DNA of 64,000 nt from Rhizobiaceae bacterium (lineage in GTDB: Bacteria > Pseudomonadota > Alphaproteobacteria > Rhizobiales > Rhizobiaceae): positions 48,032-112,031 of the forward strand of contig JANQMU010000034.1 of the NCBI GenBank assembly GCA_028279875.1, given 5' to 3'. The position numbers and the translations under genes were made by a program. Shown in pieces: positions 52,058 to 60,822 of the stretch. The notes below the pieces were generated by a model. It saw only the letters and a program-made list of their open reading frames with translations. It searched no databases and had not been told where the DNA came from. The stretch's first letter is position 1. Every line of letters starts with the position of its first letter.

Positions 52058-52088
52058 GATCTGGCACCATGTCTTAGTGCCAGATCAG
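52058..52088 (+). promoter_or_regulatory. Inverted repeat upstream of xsc, candidate TauR-like site
   Basis: GATCTGGCAC (52058-52067) and GTGCCAGATC (52077-52086) form a perfect ten-base inverted repeat with a nine-base loop. The right arm extends to TAGTGCCAGATCAG (52075-52088), identical to 48284-48297 upstream of the TauA-like gene. It lies between xsc and the TauR-like gene, which are transcribed in the same direction. No T-run follows, so an operator is more likely than a terminator. Confidence 0.6.
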
Positions 52089-52140
52089 GCGAATAGGCTG
52101 ATCCAGCAGGACCAATGCGGTTTGGCTGCCGGACATCAAA

Positions 52141-53619
52141 TCAGGCGGGCTTCAGCGAGGCGACGATCCGGGCCAGTCGTTCGATGCCCGGATCGATCCG
52201 TTCCTCTGCGATGGAGGAAAAGCCCAGCCGGAAATAGTTCTGGTGGTTTTCGGGATCGGAAAAGTGGATGTCGCCCGGTTCGATGATGACGCCTTCCTCG
52301 AGCGCCGTGTTGGCCAGCACATTGCAGTCGAGCCAGTCGGGGCCCTTGACCCAGTATGATGTGCCGCCGAAACCCGGCGCCTCGGCCCAGCCGGGAAAAT
52401 GTCGCTCCAGCGCCTTGCCCATGGTCTTCCATCGGTTGCGGTAGCTGCGGTGCAGCCGGCCGATGAGCGTGTCGTGATGGCCAAGCGCCAGGAACAGGGC
52501 GACGACACCCTGGTTGTTGCCCGGCGGATGGCGCAGCATCAGGCGGCGCAGCGCCCTGGCCTCTCGAATGAGCGGGGCGGGCGCCACCATGAAGCCCATG
52601 CGCAGACCGGGCATCAGCGATTTCGACAGGCTGCCGACATAGAGCACCCGCTGGCCCTGATCGAGGGACTTTAGCGCCGGTGTCGGTTCCCCTTCATAAT
52701 TGGTTTCGAACTCGTAATCGTCCTCGATGATCAGGCCGTTGCGGGCCGTTGCCCAGTCGAGCAGCGCCTTGCGGCGCGCCATGCTCATGGTGGCATTTGT
52801 GGGGTATTGATGGCTCGGCGTGACGAAGACCAGTTCCGCCTCGTCCAGCCGCTCGTCCACCACAATGCCCTCGGCATCGACCGGAATGTGGTGAATATGA
52901 TCGGTCCTGAGCTGGAAGATGTTCCTGATATCGGGATAGCCCGGATCCTCGATCGCGACATGGGTGTCGCGTTTGACCAGCAGGCTGGAGAGCAGGTAGA
53001 GGGCGTTCTGGGCGCCCAGCGTCACCAGGACTTCATCCGGGCCGGCCATGATCCCGCGGCGCATCAGGATGCGCTGGCGGATCTGCTCGATCAGCATCCG
53101 GTCGTCTTCGGTAAAATGGTCGTTGGTCCAGGCATCGAGCCATTTGCGGCCCATGGACTGGCGCATGCAATCGCGCCATGCGGCGATCGGAAACAGCGCC
53201 GCATCCGCCTGGCCATAGATGAACGGATAGGGGTAATCGGGCCAGTTGGACGGTTTGACGATATTCGACTGGCCACTGGGCTGCACCCGGAAGCGTCCCT
53301 CCCAGTCGGTTTCGGGCTCCGGTGCCGGGGCAGGCGGCGTCGGCCCGAGTTCAACGATGGTGCCGTCGTGAATATCCGGCGAGACATAGAACCCGGAGCG
53401 CTCGCGGGCGATCAGGTAACCGTCCGAGGCGAGTGCCTGATAGGCGAGCATGACGGTGTTGCGGGAGACTTTCAGCCGTTTGGCCATGGCGCGGGTCGAG
53501 GGGATCGGCGCACCGACCGGCAACTGACCCGACAGCATGGCCGAAACCAGCATCTCGCGGATCTGTGACTGGAGGGTGGTCATCTCCATGCGTTCGACGT
53601 GGAAGAGTGAATTGCGCAT
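52141..53619 (-). CDS. tauR: TauR-like MocR-family transcription regulator (GntR helix-turn-helix plus aminotransferase domain)
   Basis: About 492 residues. The N-terminal winged helix (IPSTRAMAKRLKVSRNTVML, then AYQALASDGYLIARE) is joined to a fold-type I aminotransferase-like domain. In that domain the lysine of GSLSKSLMPGLRMGF should bind PLP. TauR of Rhodobacter capsulatus has this architecture and activates taurine genes including xsc. Adjacency to xsc and repeated motifs before xsc and the TauA-like gene support a TauR-like role. The ATG at 53619 (MRNSLFHVERMEMTTL) is the likely start; the frame is open further upstream. It is divergent from the second FAD/GcvT gene. Confidence 0.83.
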   Translation of the reverse strand: MRNSLFHVERMEMTTLQSQIREMLVSAMLSGQLPVGAPIPSTRAMAKRLKVSRNTVMLAYQALASDGYLIARERSGFYVSPDIHDGTIVELGPTPPAPAPEPETDWEGRFRVQPSGQSNIVKPSNWPDYPYPFIYGQADAALFPIAAWRDCMRQSMGRKWLDAWTNDHFTEDDRMLIEQIRQRILMRRGIMAGPDEVLVTLGAQNALYLLSSLLVKRDTHVAIEDPGYPDIRNIFQLRTDHIHHIPVDAEGIVVDERLDEAELVFVTPSHQYPTNATMSMARRKALLDWATARNGLIIEDDYEFETNYEGEPTPALKSLDQGQRVLYVGSLSKSLMPGLRMGFMVAPAPLIREARALRRLMLRHPPGNNQGVVALFLALGHHDTLIGRLHRSYRNRWKTMGKALERHFPGWAEAPGFGGTSYWVKGPDWLDCNVLANTALEEGVIIEPGDIHFSDPENHQNYFRLGFSSIAEERIDPGIERLARIVASLKPA

Positions 53620-53707
53620 GGCGCTCGAACGTCCCGAATGCGTAATTGGCCCCATAATCGGACCCATCTGGCCCCATGTGAGACCAATTTCAGTGTCGAA
53701 TACAAGC

Positions 53708-53719
53708 CCTGGTACCAGG
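53708..53719 (+). promoter_or_regulatory. Palindrome CCTGGTACCAGG in the tauR-like promoter region
   Basis: A perfect 12-base palindrome lies 88 bases before the TauR-like start and 119 bases before the second FAD/GcvT start. It shares the CTGG half with the CTGGCAC motif found before xsc, so it may be an autoregulatory site. This is a weak inference. Confidence 0.35.
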
Positions 53720-53775
53720 AATTTCCATAAACTGGAATCATCGGCGGAGCCGAAATAAGGACTGGACGAAGCCAA

Positions 53776-53812
53776 AGTTCCATGAAAATATCATCGAAAT
53801 TTTCATGGAACT
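53776..53812 (+). promoter_or_regulatory. Operator-like inverted repeat, site C (TGAAA-N13-TTTCA)
   Basis: A perfect 14-base inverted repeat, AGTTCCATGAAAAT (53776-53789) and ATTTTCATGGAACT (53799-53812), has a nine-base centre. It contains the 23-base TGAAA-N13-TTTCA element (53783-53805) also found at sites A and B. It ends 26 bases before the ATG of the second FAD/GcvT gene, so it overlaps the promoter or the leader. Confidence 0.72.
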
Positions 53813-53838
53813 TCGGGCGTCCATCTTGGGAGGTTGTC

Positions 53839-56310
53839 ATGGCTGAGTTTCCGAAGCATGCAAGGGTGCTGGTGATCGGCGGCGGTGTGGTCGGCTGTTC
53901 GGTTGCCTATCATCTGGCGCATCTGGGCTGGTCTGATGTGGTGCTTGCGGAGCGCAGGCAACTGACCTGCGGAACCACATGGCACGCGGCCGGGCTGATC
54001 GCCCAGCTTCGCGCGACGATGAACATGACCCGGCTGGCGAAATACAGCCAGGAGCTCTATGGCGGGCTTGAAGCGGAGACCGGCATCGCCACCGGATTCA
54101 AGCGCAACGGGTCCCTGGCGGTCGCGCTCACCGAGGCGCGCATGGAGGAGTTCCAGCGCAATGCGTCCATGGCCAAGACCCACGGCGTCGAAGTCCATGT
54201 GGTGACAGCGCAGGATTGCCGGGACATGCATCCCTATCTCAATATCGACGGTGTCGTCGGTGGTCTGCATATCCCGCTGGACGGGCAGGGCGACCCGGCC
54301 AATATCGCCATGGCGCTGGCCCGCGGCGCACGGCAGAAGGGCGTGAAGGTCTTCGAGAACACCAAGGTGGAGGCGATCCACGTCAAGGACGGCCGGGTCA
54401 CCGGTGCGCGGACCGACAAGGGCGACATCGAAGCGGAAATCATCATCAACTGCGCCGGCATGTGGGCGCGCGAGGTGGGACAGATGGCCGGGGTCAATGT
54501 GCCGCTTCACGCCTGCGAACATTTCTATATCCTGACCGAGGGGGTGCCCGACCTGCCGGGCAATCTGCCGGTGCTGCGGGTTCCGGACGAATGCGCCTAT
54601 TACAAGGAGGATGCCGGGAAAATCCTGCTCGGCGCCTTCGAGCCGGTGTCGAAGCCCTGGGGCATGGACGGCATTCCGGAGGATTTCTGCTTCGACGAAC
54701 TGCCTGAGGATTTCGATCATTTCCAGCCGGTTCTGGAAAAGGCGATCGAGCGCCTGCCGCTGCTGGAAAGCGCCGGCATCCACACCTTCTTCAACGGGCC
54801 CGAGAGCTTCACGCCGGACGACCGCTACCTGCTCGGGCCGGCGCCCGAGGTGGAGAATTTCTTTGTTGCGGCGGGCTTCAATTCGGTGGGCATCCAGTCG
54901 GCCGGCGGTGCCGGCAAGGCGCTCGCCGAGTGGATTGTCGGGGGCGAACCGCCCTTCGACCTGTGGGATGTCGATATCCGCCGGATGGAGCCTTTCCAGG
55001 GCAACCGGACTTACTTGAAAAACCGGGTGACGGAAACGCTCGGCCTGCTCTATGCGGATCACTTCCCCTATCGGCAATACGAGACGGCGCGCCATGTGCG
55101 GCAGACGCCGTTTCATGAAAAGATGGCCGAGCGCGGCGCCTGTTTCGGCGAGACGGCCGGCTGGGAGCGGCCCCACTGGTTCGTTCCGGCCGCGGCGCTG
55201 GCGACCGGCACGAAGCCCGAATATGAATATTCCTGGACCCGGCAGAACTGGTTCGAATTCGCCGCCGAGGAACACCGGGCGGTGCGCGCGCAGGCCGGGA
55301 TTTTCGACCTGTCGGCCTTCGGCAAGTTCCGGGTCGAGGGGCCGGATGCGATGGATGTGCTGCAGCGCCTGTGCGGCAACGATGTCGATGTCGAGCCTGG
55401 CAAGATCGTTTATACGCAGTGGCTTAACAGACGCGGCTGCATCGAGGCCGATGTCACCGTGACGCGGCTGGCGCGAAACAGCTATATCGTCATGACCGGT
55501 GCGGCGACGGTGACCCGCGACTTCGGCTGGCTGCAACGCCATATTCCGACCGAGGCCAACTGCGTCGCGCTGAATGTGACCAGCGGCGAAGGCGTGCTCG
55601 GCCTGATGGGTCCACGAGCCCGCGAGATCCTGCAGAACGTCACGTCGGCGGATCTGTCCAATGCGGCCTTTCCGTTTGCCACCGCCCGCACGATCGAGCT
55701 TGGCATGGCCCAAGTCCGGGCGCACCGGATCACCTATGTCGGCGAACTGGGCTGGGAGCTCTATGTGCCGTCGGATATGGCGCGCCATGTGTTCGACTGC
55801 GTCTTCGAAGCCGGCCAGCCGGAGGGACTGCGCCTTGCCGGCATGCATGTTCTCGACAGTTGCCGCATGGAGAAAGGGTTCCGCCATTTCGGACACGACA
55901 TAACCGACGAGGATCATGTGCTGGAAGCGGGGCTGGGCTTTGCCGTCAAAACCCGCAAGCCGGACGGCAAGTTCGGCCCGTTCATCGGGCGCGAGGCGGT
56001 GATGGAACGCAAAGAACAGGGAGTTGGCCGGCGCCTGCTGCAGTTCATCCTTCATGACCCCGAGCCGCTGCTCTACCACACCGAACCGATTATCCGTGAC
56101 GGCGAGGTCGCCGGTTATCTGACCTCCGGGAATTACGGTCACGAACTCGGCGCCGCGGTCGGGCTCGGCTATGTGCCGGTGCGCGAGGGGGAGAGTGTCG
56201 CCGATATGCTGGCGTCGACCTATGAAATCGAAGTGGCCGGCCAGCGCTTTGCGGCAACGGCGAGCCTGAAACCGCTCTACGATCCGCAGAGCGAGAAAAT
56301 CAGGATGTAG
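53839..56310 (+). CDS. FAD-dependent oxidoreductase with C-terminal GcvT domain (dimethylglycine/sarcosine dehydrogenase-like), paralogue 2
   Basis: An 823-residue enzyme with the same two-part build as the gene at 42.8 kb. The FAD domain starts RVLVIGGGVVGCSVAYHLAH, and the covalent-flavin motif TWHAAG is at about residue 49. The C-terminal GcvT-like part has IFDLSAFGKFRVEG, YVGELGWELYVP and RMEKGFRHFGHDITDED. The ATG at 53839 follows GGGAGG; an in-frame ATG at 53782 lies inside site C and is unlikely. It should demethylate a secondary or tertiary amine and hand the one-carbon unit to folate. The two paralogues differ enough (for example RHFGHDI versus RAWKQDL) that they probably use different substrates. 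Confidence 0.87.
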   Translation: MAEFPKHARVLVIGGGVVGCSVAYHLAHLGWSDVVLAERRQLTCGTTWHAAGLIAQLRATMNMTRLAKYSQELYGGLEAETGIATGFKRNGSLAVALTEARMEEFQRNASMAKTHGVEVHVVTAQDCRDMHPYLNIDGVVGGLHIPLDGQGDPANIAMALARGARQKGVKVFENTKVEAIHVKDGRVTGARTDKGDIEAEIIINCAGMWAREVGQMAGVNVPLHACEHFYILTEGVPDLPGNLPVLRVPDECAYYKEDAGKILLGAFEPVSKPWGMDGIPEDFCFDELPEDFDHFQPVLEKAIERLPLLESAGIHTFFNGPESFTPDDRYLLGPAPEVENFFVAAGFNSVGIQSAGGAGKALAEWIVGGEPPFDLWDVDIRRMEPFQGNRTYLKNRVTETLGLLYADHFPYRQYETARHVRQTPFHEKMAERGACFGETAGWERPHWFVPAAALATGTKPEYEYSWTRQNWFEFAAEEHRAVRAQAGIFDLSAFGKFRVEGPDAMDVLQRLCGNDVDVEPGKIVYTQWLNRRGCIEADVTVTRLARNSYIVMTGAATVTRDFGWLQRHIPTEANCVALNVTSGEGVLGLMGPRAREILQNVTSADLSNAAFPFATARTIELGMAQVRAHRITYVGELGWELYVPSDMARHVFDCVFEAGQPEGLRLAGMHVLDSCRMEKGFRHFGHDITDEDHVLEAGLGFAVKTRKPDGKFGPFIGREAVMERKEQGVGRRLLQFILHDPEPLLYHTEPIIRDGEVAGYLTSGNYGHELGAAVGLGYVPVREGESVADMLASTYEIEVAGQRFAATASLKPLYDPQSEKIRM

Positions 56311-56366
56311 GGTTCGCTGCGGCGGAGCGCATTGTCCCCAAACCGACCACCCGTTAGGTTTGTCGA

Positions 56367-57524
56367 GTGAACACCGCATCCGCAAACCATTTCGACATTG
56401 TCGTCATCGGCGCCGGCATGGCCGGGGCATCCGTTGCCTTTGAGCTGGCACCGCATGGCCGGGTCGCGGTCGCCGAGATGGAGGACCAGCCCGGCTACCA
56501 TACCACCGGCCGCTCCGCCGCGATTTTTTCCGAGACCTACGGACCCGCGCCCATTCGGGCGCTGACCGGCCAGTCACGGCGTTTTTTCGAAACACCGCCG
56601 CAGCAATTCGGCGAGGTGCCATTGCTGAGCCCGCGTCGCATCCTGCATATCGCCCGGGACAATCAGGGCGGCCAGCTCGAGGCACTGTTTCAGACGATCG
56701 GCGGACAACTCGGCGTCCGGCGGGTGGATCGGGCCGACATCGCGTTGCTGGTGCCGCTGCTGCGCCCGGACCATGCTACGGCCGGGCTGCTGGAAGAGGG
56801 AGCCTATGACATTGACGTCAACGCCCTGCATCAGGGCTATCTGCGCGGCGTGCGGCGACGGGGCGGTGTTGTTTTGCCGGGCGCCGGGATATCGCGCCTC
56901 GAACGCGGTGGTGGCGTGTGGACGCTCCATGCCGGGGACTATGTGATCACCGCCGCCATCGTGGTCAATGCCGCCGGCGCCTGGGCGGACGAGATTGGCG
57001 CAAAGGCCGGCGCGGCGGCGATCGGCTTGGTGCCGAAACGGCGGACGATCGTGATCGCGGACACGCCCCCTGGCGTCGATGCCGGTGACTGGCCGGCTGT
57101 CGGCGATGTTGATGACACGTTCTATCTGAAGCCGGATTCGGGCCGGCTGATGCTGTCTCCGGCGGATGAAACGCCCAGCGCGCCGTGCGATGCGCAGCCC
57201 GATGAAATGGATGTCGCCATTTGCGTCGACCGGATCGAGCAGGCATTTGACTTCAAGGTGCAGCGGATCGAAAACCGCTGGGCCGGGTTGCGCAGTTTCG
57301 TCGCCGATCGGGCGCCCGTATGCGGTTTCGATCCGGATCTTGCAGGGTTTTTCTGGCTGGCAGGGCAGGGCGGCTACGGCATCCAGTCGGCGCCGGCCCT
57401 GGCGCAGCTGGCGGCCGCGCTGATCACCGGTGCCGCCTTGCCCGAGGGGCTGACGGACCGCGGATTTGAACCGGACAGCGTGTCTCCCCTGCGCCTCGAC
57501 AGGCATTCCGCCCGGCAGATGTGA
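56367..57524 (+). CDS. FAD-dependent oxidoreductase, DAO family
   Basis: A 385-residue amine or amino-acid oxidoreductase. The nucleotide-binding start is FDIVVIGAGMAGASVAFEL, followed by YHTTGRSAAIFSETYG, and near the C-terminus GFFWLAGQGGYGIQSAPAL. The TTGRSAAIF segment resembles D-arginine dehydrogenase-like and glycine oxidase-like members. There is no GcvT domain. It follows the FAD/GcvT gene by 56 bases and is probably co-transcribed from the site C promoter. It starts at a GTG. It may oxidise the demethylated amine produced by its neighbours, an inference from position only. Confidence 0.8.
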   Translation: MNTASANHFDIVVIGAGMAGASVAFELAPHGRVAVAEMEDQPGYHTTGRSAAIFSETYGPAPIRALTGQSRRFFETPPQQFGEVPLLSPRRILHIARDNQGGQLEALFQTIGGQLGVRRVDRADIALLVPLLRPDHATAGLLEEGAYDIDVNALHQGYLRGVRRRGGVVLPGAGISRLERGGGVWTLHAGDYVITAAIVVNAAGAWADEIGAKAGAAAIGLVPKRRTIVIADTPPGVDAGDWPAVGDVDDTFYLKPDSGRLMLSPADETPSAPCDAQPDEMDVAICVDRIEQAFDFKVQRIENRWAGLRSFVADRAPVCGFDPDLAGFFWLAGQGGYGIQSAPALAQLAAALITGAALPEGLTDRGFEPDSVSPLRLDRHSARQM

Positions 57525-57551
57525 ACCGGTGCGATGTTCGCAACCTAAAAT

Positions 57552-57565
57552 TTTTAAGCTTGAAA
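57552..57565 (+). promoter_or_regulatory. AT-rich partial palindrome before the CoA operon
   Basis: TTTTAAGCTTGAAA is symmetric at all but one pair around AAGCTT. It lies 63 bases before the SDR start in a short AT-rich promoter region. MarR regulators bind sites of this size, and a marR gene is the second gene of the operon, so autoregulation is plausible. Confidence 0.4.
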
Positions 57566-57627
57566 TAAATAGCGGATAGTGGCAATTTTGTCCTCGCACC
57601 CGGTGCTGGAGACGAAAGGTCCGATGG

Positions 57628-58389
57628 ATGACGCAGCTCGACGGAAAACATGCGCTGGTCACCGGCGGCGGTTCCGGAGTCGGCCTGTCAATCGTCCAAG
57701 CGCTGACGGAAGCCGGCGCCAGCGTGACGGTGACCGGGCGCAACCAAGATGCGCTTGACGCGGCGGCCGCCTCGTCGCCGCGGATATCGGCCGTTCCATG
57801 CGATGTGACCGATCCGGCCGCCGTCGACCGGCTATTTGCCGCGGTTGAGGCCGATCATCGCGGCGCGGATATTGTCGTCGCCAATGCCGGTACCGCGGAA
57901 AGCGTGCCGTTTGGCAAACTGACTCTGCCGGCCTGGAATGCGATGATCGATGTCAACCTGACCGGTGTGTTCCTGACCATGCAGGCCGGGCTTGCGGGGA
58001 TGAAGGACAAGGGCTGGGGGCGCATCGTCACCATTGCTTCAACGGCCGGGCTTAAGGGCTACGGATATGTGTCCGCCTATTGCGCGGCCAAGCATGGCGT
58101 GGTCGGACTGACTCGGGCCGTAGCGGTGGAGGTGGCCGGCAGCGGTATCACGGTCAATGCGGTCTGTCCGGGATATACAAACACCCCGATGCTTGACCGG
58201 ACGATCGACAACATCATGGAAAAAACCGGACGCAGCCGCGATGAGGCAGCGCGGACGCTGCTTCGCGCCAATCCGACCGGCCGCTTTATCGAGCCGGAGG
58301 AAGTGGCGCAATCCGTCCTGTGGCTGTGCGGCCCCCATTCGGGTTCCGTCACCGGTCAGGCGCTGTCGATATCGGGAGGGGAGATATGA
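57628..58389 (+). CDS. SDR-family NAD(P)-dependent dehydrogenase, 3-hydroxyacyl-CoA type
   Basis: A 253-residue short-chain dehydrogenase. It has the TGGGSGVGLSIVQAL cofactor motif (residues 12-26), NAG in VANAGTAES and the catalytic SAYCAAKHG (Tyr-X3-Lys variant YCAAK), and ends [11 protein letters not shown]. In CoA-dependent aromatic degradation it would oxidise a 3-hydroxyacyl-CoA after ring opening. Its TGA overlaps the marR start (ATGA). It is the first of five overlapping genes. Confidence 0.87.
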   Translation: MTQLDGKHALVTGGGSGVGLSIVQALTEAGASVTVTGRNQDALDAAAASSPRISAVPCDVTDPAAVDRLFAAVEADHRGADIVVANAGTAESVPFGKLTLPAWNAMIDVNLTGVFLTMQAGLAGMKDKGWGRIVTIASTAGLKGYGYVSAYCAAKHGVVGLTRAVAVEVAGSGITVNAVCPGYTNTPMLDRTIDNIMEKTGRSRDEAARTLLRANPTGRFIEPEEVAQSVLWLCGPHSGSVTGQALSISGGEI

Positions 58390-58847
58390 GCGATATAGCC
58401 GTCATGGACCGCGACAAGCAAAGGCTGCGGGTCTGGCTCCGGCTGCTGAAGATTTCGCGGCAGATGGAGGCCGAAATCCGCGAAAGGCTGCGTGTCGAAT
58501 TTGGCACGACCCTGCCGCGCTTCGATGTGCTGGCGGCGCTGCATCGCGAGGAGGCCGGGTTGAAGATGAGTGAGCTTTCGGCGGCGCTGATGGTCTCCAA
58601 CGGCAATGTGACCGGCATTGTCGAACGTCTCGTGTCGGACGGGCTGGTGGTGCGCGTTCCGGTCAGCGGCGACCGGCGGGCGATGGCCGTGCGGCTGACG
58701 GATGAAGGCCGCCGCTCCTTCATTGAAATGGCTAGGGTCCATGAAGGCTGGATCGGGGCGATGCTCGGTTCGCTCGGCGATGACGACACGGACCGGCTGA
58801 TCCGCCTGCTCGATGGCGTGGCGATTTCCGGAGGGACATCACGATGA
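58386..58847 (+). CDS. MarR-family transcription regulator
   Basis: A 153-residue winged-helix regulator. The DNA-binding part is [20 protein letters not shown] followed by [18 protein letters not shown], and the helix before it starts [13 protein letters not shown]. MarR proteins in such operons are typically relieved by an aromatic acyl-CoA. It is embedded between the SDR and enoyl-CoA hydratase genes with four-base overlaps on both sides, so it is co-translated with the enzymes it may control. Confidence 0.88.
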   Translation: MSDIAVMDRDKQRLRVWLRLLKISRQMEAEIRERLRVEFGTTLPRFDVLAALHREEAGLKMSELSAALMVSNGNVTGIVERLVSDGLVVRVPVSGDRRAMAVRLTDEGRRSFIEMARVHEGWIGAMLGSLGDDDTDRLIRLLDGVAISGGTSR

Positions 58848-59656
58848 ATTCCATGGCCGGTTTCAAACCACAGCATTTCGAATGGCGGATGGAAGGACGG
58901 GTGGCGATCATCCGGCTGAAGCGGCCGGACCGCAAGAACCCGCTGACCTTTGACAGCTATGCGGAATTGCGCGACTGTTTTCGTGATCTTGTTTATGTCG
59001 ACGATGTCGATGCGGTGGTTTTCGCCTCGAATGGCGGGAATTTCTGCTCCGGCGGCGATGTGCACGACATTATCGGCCCGCTGCTTGACCGGGACATGAA
59101 AGGCCTGCTGGCGTTCACCCGGATGACCGGCGATCTGGTCAAGGCCATGGTCGGCTGCGGCAAGCCGATCATCGCCGCCATTGACGGGGTCTGCGTCGGC
59201 GCCGGCGCAATTATCGCCATGGCCTCCGATATCCGCTTCGCCACGCCGGAAGCGAAAACGGCTTTCCTGTTCACCCGCGTTGGACTCGCAGCTTGCGATA
59301 TGGGTGCCTGTGCGATCCTGCCGCGCATCATCGGCCAGGGCCGGGCGAGCGAACTGCTTTTTACCGGGCGGTCCATGTCGGCCGAGGAAGGCGAGCGCTG
59401 GGGCTTTCACAACCGGATCGTCGATGCGGCTCAGCTTGAGCAGGAGGCCATTGCCTTTGCGGCCCGCCTCGCCGAAGGGCCGAATTTCGGGCAGATGATG
59501 ACCAAGACCATGCTGAAACAGGAATGGGCGATGTCGATCGACGAGGCGATTGAGGCGGAAGCCCAGGCCCAAGCGATCTGCATGCAGACCGCCGATTTCC
59601 GGCGCGCCTATGACGCCTTTGTCGCCAAGCGAAAGCCGGTTTTCGAAGGGAATTGA
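58844..59656 (+). CDS. Enoyl-CoA hydratase/isomerase family protein
   Basis: A 270-residue crotonase-fold protein. The oxyanion-hole segments are [13 protein letters not shown] and [18 protein letters not shown], with an acidic catalytic-side region at [15 protein letters not shown]. The C-terminal part continues [18 protein letters not shown]. It should hydrate an unsaturated CoA thioester in the aromatic-acid route. It overlaps marR at the start and the acyl-CoA dehydrogenase region at the end with only two bases between stop and the next ATG. Confidence 0.88.
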   Translation: MNSMAGFKPQHFEWRMEGRVAIIRLKRPDRKNPLTFDSYAELRDCFRDLVYVDDVDAVVFASNGGNFCSGGDVHDIIGPLLDRDMKGLLAFTRMTGDLVKAMVGCGKPIIAAIDGVCVGAGAIIAMASDIRFATPEAKTAFLFTRVGLAACDMGACAILPRIIGQGRASELLFTGRSMSAEEGERWGFHNRIVDAAQLEQEAIAFAARLAEGPNFGQMMTKTMLKQEWAMSIDEAIEAEAQAQAICMQTADFRRAYDAFVAKRKPVFEGN

Positions 59657-59658
59657 GG

Positions 59659-60822
59659 ATGGCCGATCGTAGTTTCCTGACCTGGCCATTCTTCGAGGCG
59701 CACCATGCCGACTTCTATGACCGCTTCGATGGCTGGGTCGAGCGTCATCTCGGCGATCTGGATCACAGTGATCTTGACGGATGCTGCCGCGACATCGCGG
59801 CCCGGCTGGGCGACGCCGGCTGGCTGATGCACACCGCCGTCGATCCGGCCCGTCGAGAGCGCCCGTTGGATGTGCGGACCCTGTGCATGACACGCGAAAT
59901 CCTGGCCTGCCATGATGGGCTCGCTGATTTCGTCTTTGCGATGCAGGGCCTCGGAACCGGTGCGCTGTCGTTGTTCGGCACGGCCGATCAGCAGGATCGC
60001 TGGCTGGCGCAGACCCGGCGCGGGAAAGCGCTGTCGGCCTTTGCGCTGTCGGAGCCGCGTTCGGGATCGGATGTCGCGAATATGGACATGATGGCGGTGG
60101 CCAATGGGTCGGACTATGTGCTCAATGGCGAAAAGACCTGGATCTCGAATGGCGGCATCGCCGATGTCTATACGGTGTTCGCGCGAACCGGCGAAGCGCC
60201 CGGGGCGCGGGGCATCAGCGCCTTCATCGTGCCGGCCGATACGCCCGGCCTTGAGGTAGCCGAGCGCCTGGAGGTGGTCGCGCCGCATCCCTTGGCACGG
60301 ATCGCATTCAACGATTGCCGGGTTCCGGCCGACGCGATGATCGGCCGATCGGGCGACGGGTTCAAGATTGCCATGTCGGTGCTCGACCTGTTCCGCCCGA
60401 CAGTCGGGGCGGCGGCGCTGGGCTTCGCCCGGCGGGCGCTGGACGAAACCGTGACGCGTGCCGCCTCCCGCGAGCTTTTCGGAGCGCCGCTTGCCGAGTT
60501 GCAGATGGTGCAGGGGCATATTGCGGATATGGCGCTGGATATCGATGCCGCGGCGCTGCTGATCTATCGCGCCGCCTGGACCAAGGACAGCGGAGCGCCC
60601 CGCATCACCCGGGAAGCGGCGATGGCCAAACTCTATGCCACGGACCGCGCGCAATCGGTGATCGACAAGGCCGTGCAGATCCATGGCGGCGACGGCGTGC
60701 GCAAGGGGCATATCGTTGAAAGCCTCTATCGGGAAATCCGCGCGCTGAGGATCTATGAGGGCGCCTCGGATGTGCAGAAAGTCATTATCGCACGCCAGGC
60801 GCTGGCAGGAGGAGTGACATGA
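59659..60822 (+). CDS. Acyl-CoA dehydrogenase
   Basis: A 387-residue FAD enzyme. The FAD/substrate loop is [17 protein letters not shown], followed by [14 protein letters not shown]. The C-terminal signature [20 protein letters not shown] and [16 protein letters not shown] contains the catalytic glutamate. The ATG at 59659 is preferred over a TTG at 59653 that overlaps the previous stop. It should oxidise a CoA thioester in the pathway; the natural substrate is not readable. Its stop overlaps the ligase start. Confidence 0.9.
   Translation: MADRSFLTWPFFEAHHADFYDRFDGWVERHLGDLDHSDLDGCCRDIAARLGDAGWLMHTAVDPARRERPLDVRTLCMTREILACHDGLADFVFAMQGLGTGALSLFGTADQQDRWLAQTRRGKALSAFALSEPRSGSDVANMDMMAVANGSDYVLNGEKTWISNGGIADVYTVFARTGEAPGARGISAFIVPADTPGLEVAERLEVVAPHPLARIAFNDCRVPADAMIGRSGDGFKIAMSVLDLFRPTVGAAALGFARRALDETVTRAASRELFGAPLAELQMVQGHIADMALDIDAAALLIYRAAWTKDSGAPRITREAAMAKLYATDRAQSVIDKAVQIHGGDGVRKGHIVESLYREIRALRIYEGASDVQKVIIARQALAGGVT

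Noticed and set aside
53782..53838. Longer N-terminus for the second FAD/GcvT protein
   Set aside because: The upstream ATG lies within the perfect inverted repeat at site C, while the ATG at 53839 has GGGAGG and gives the expected FAD-domain start.
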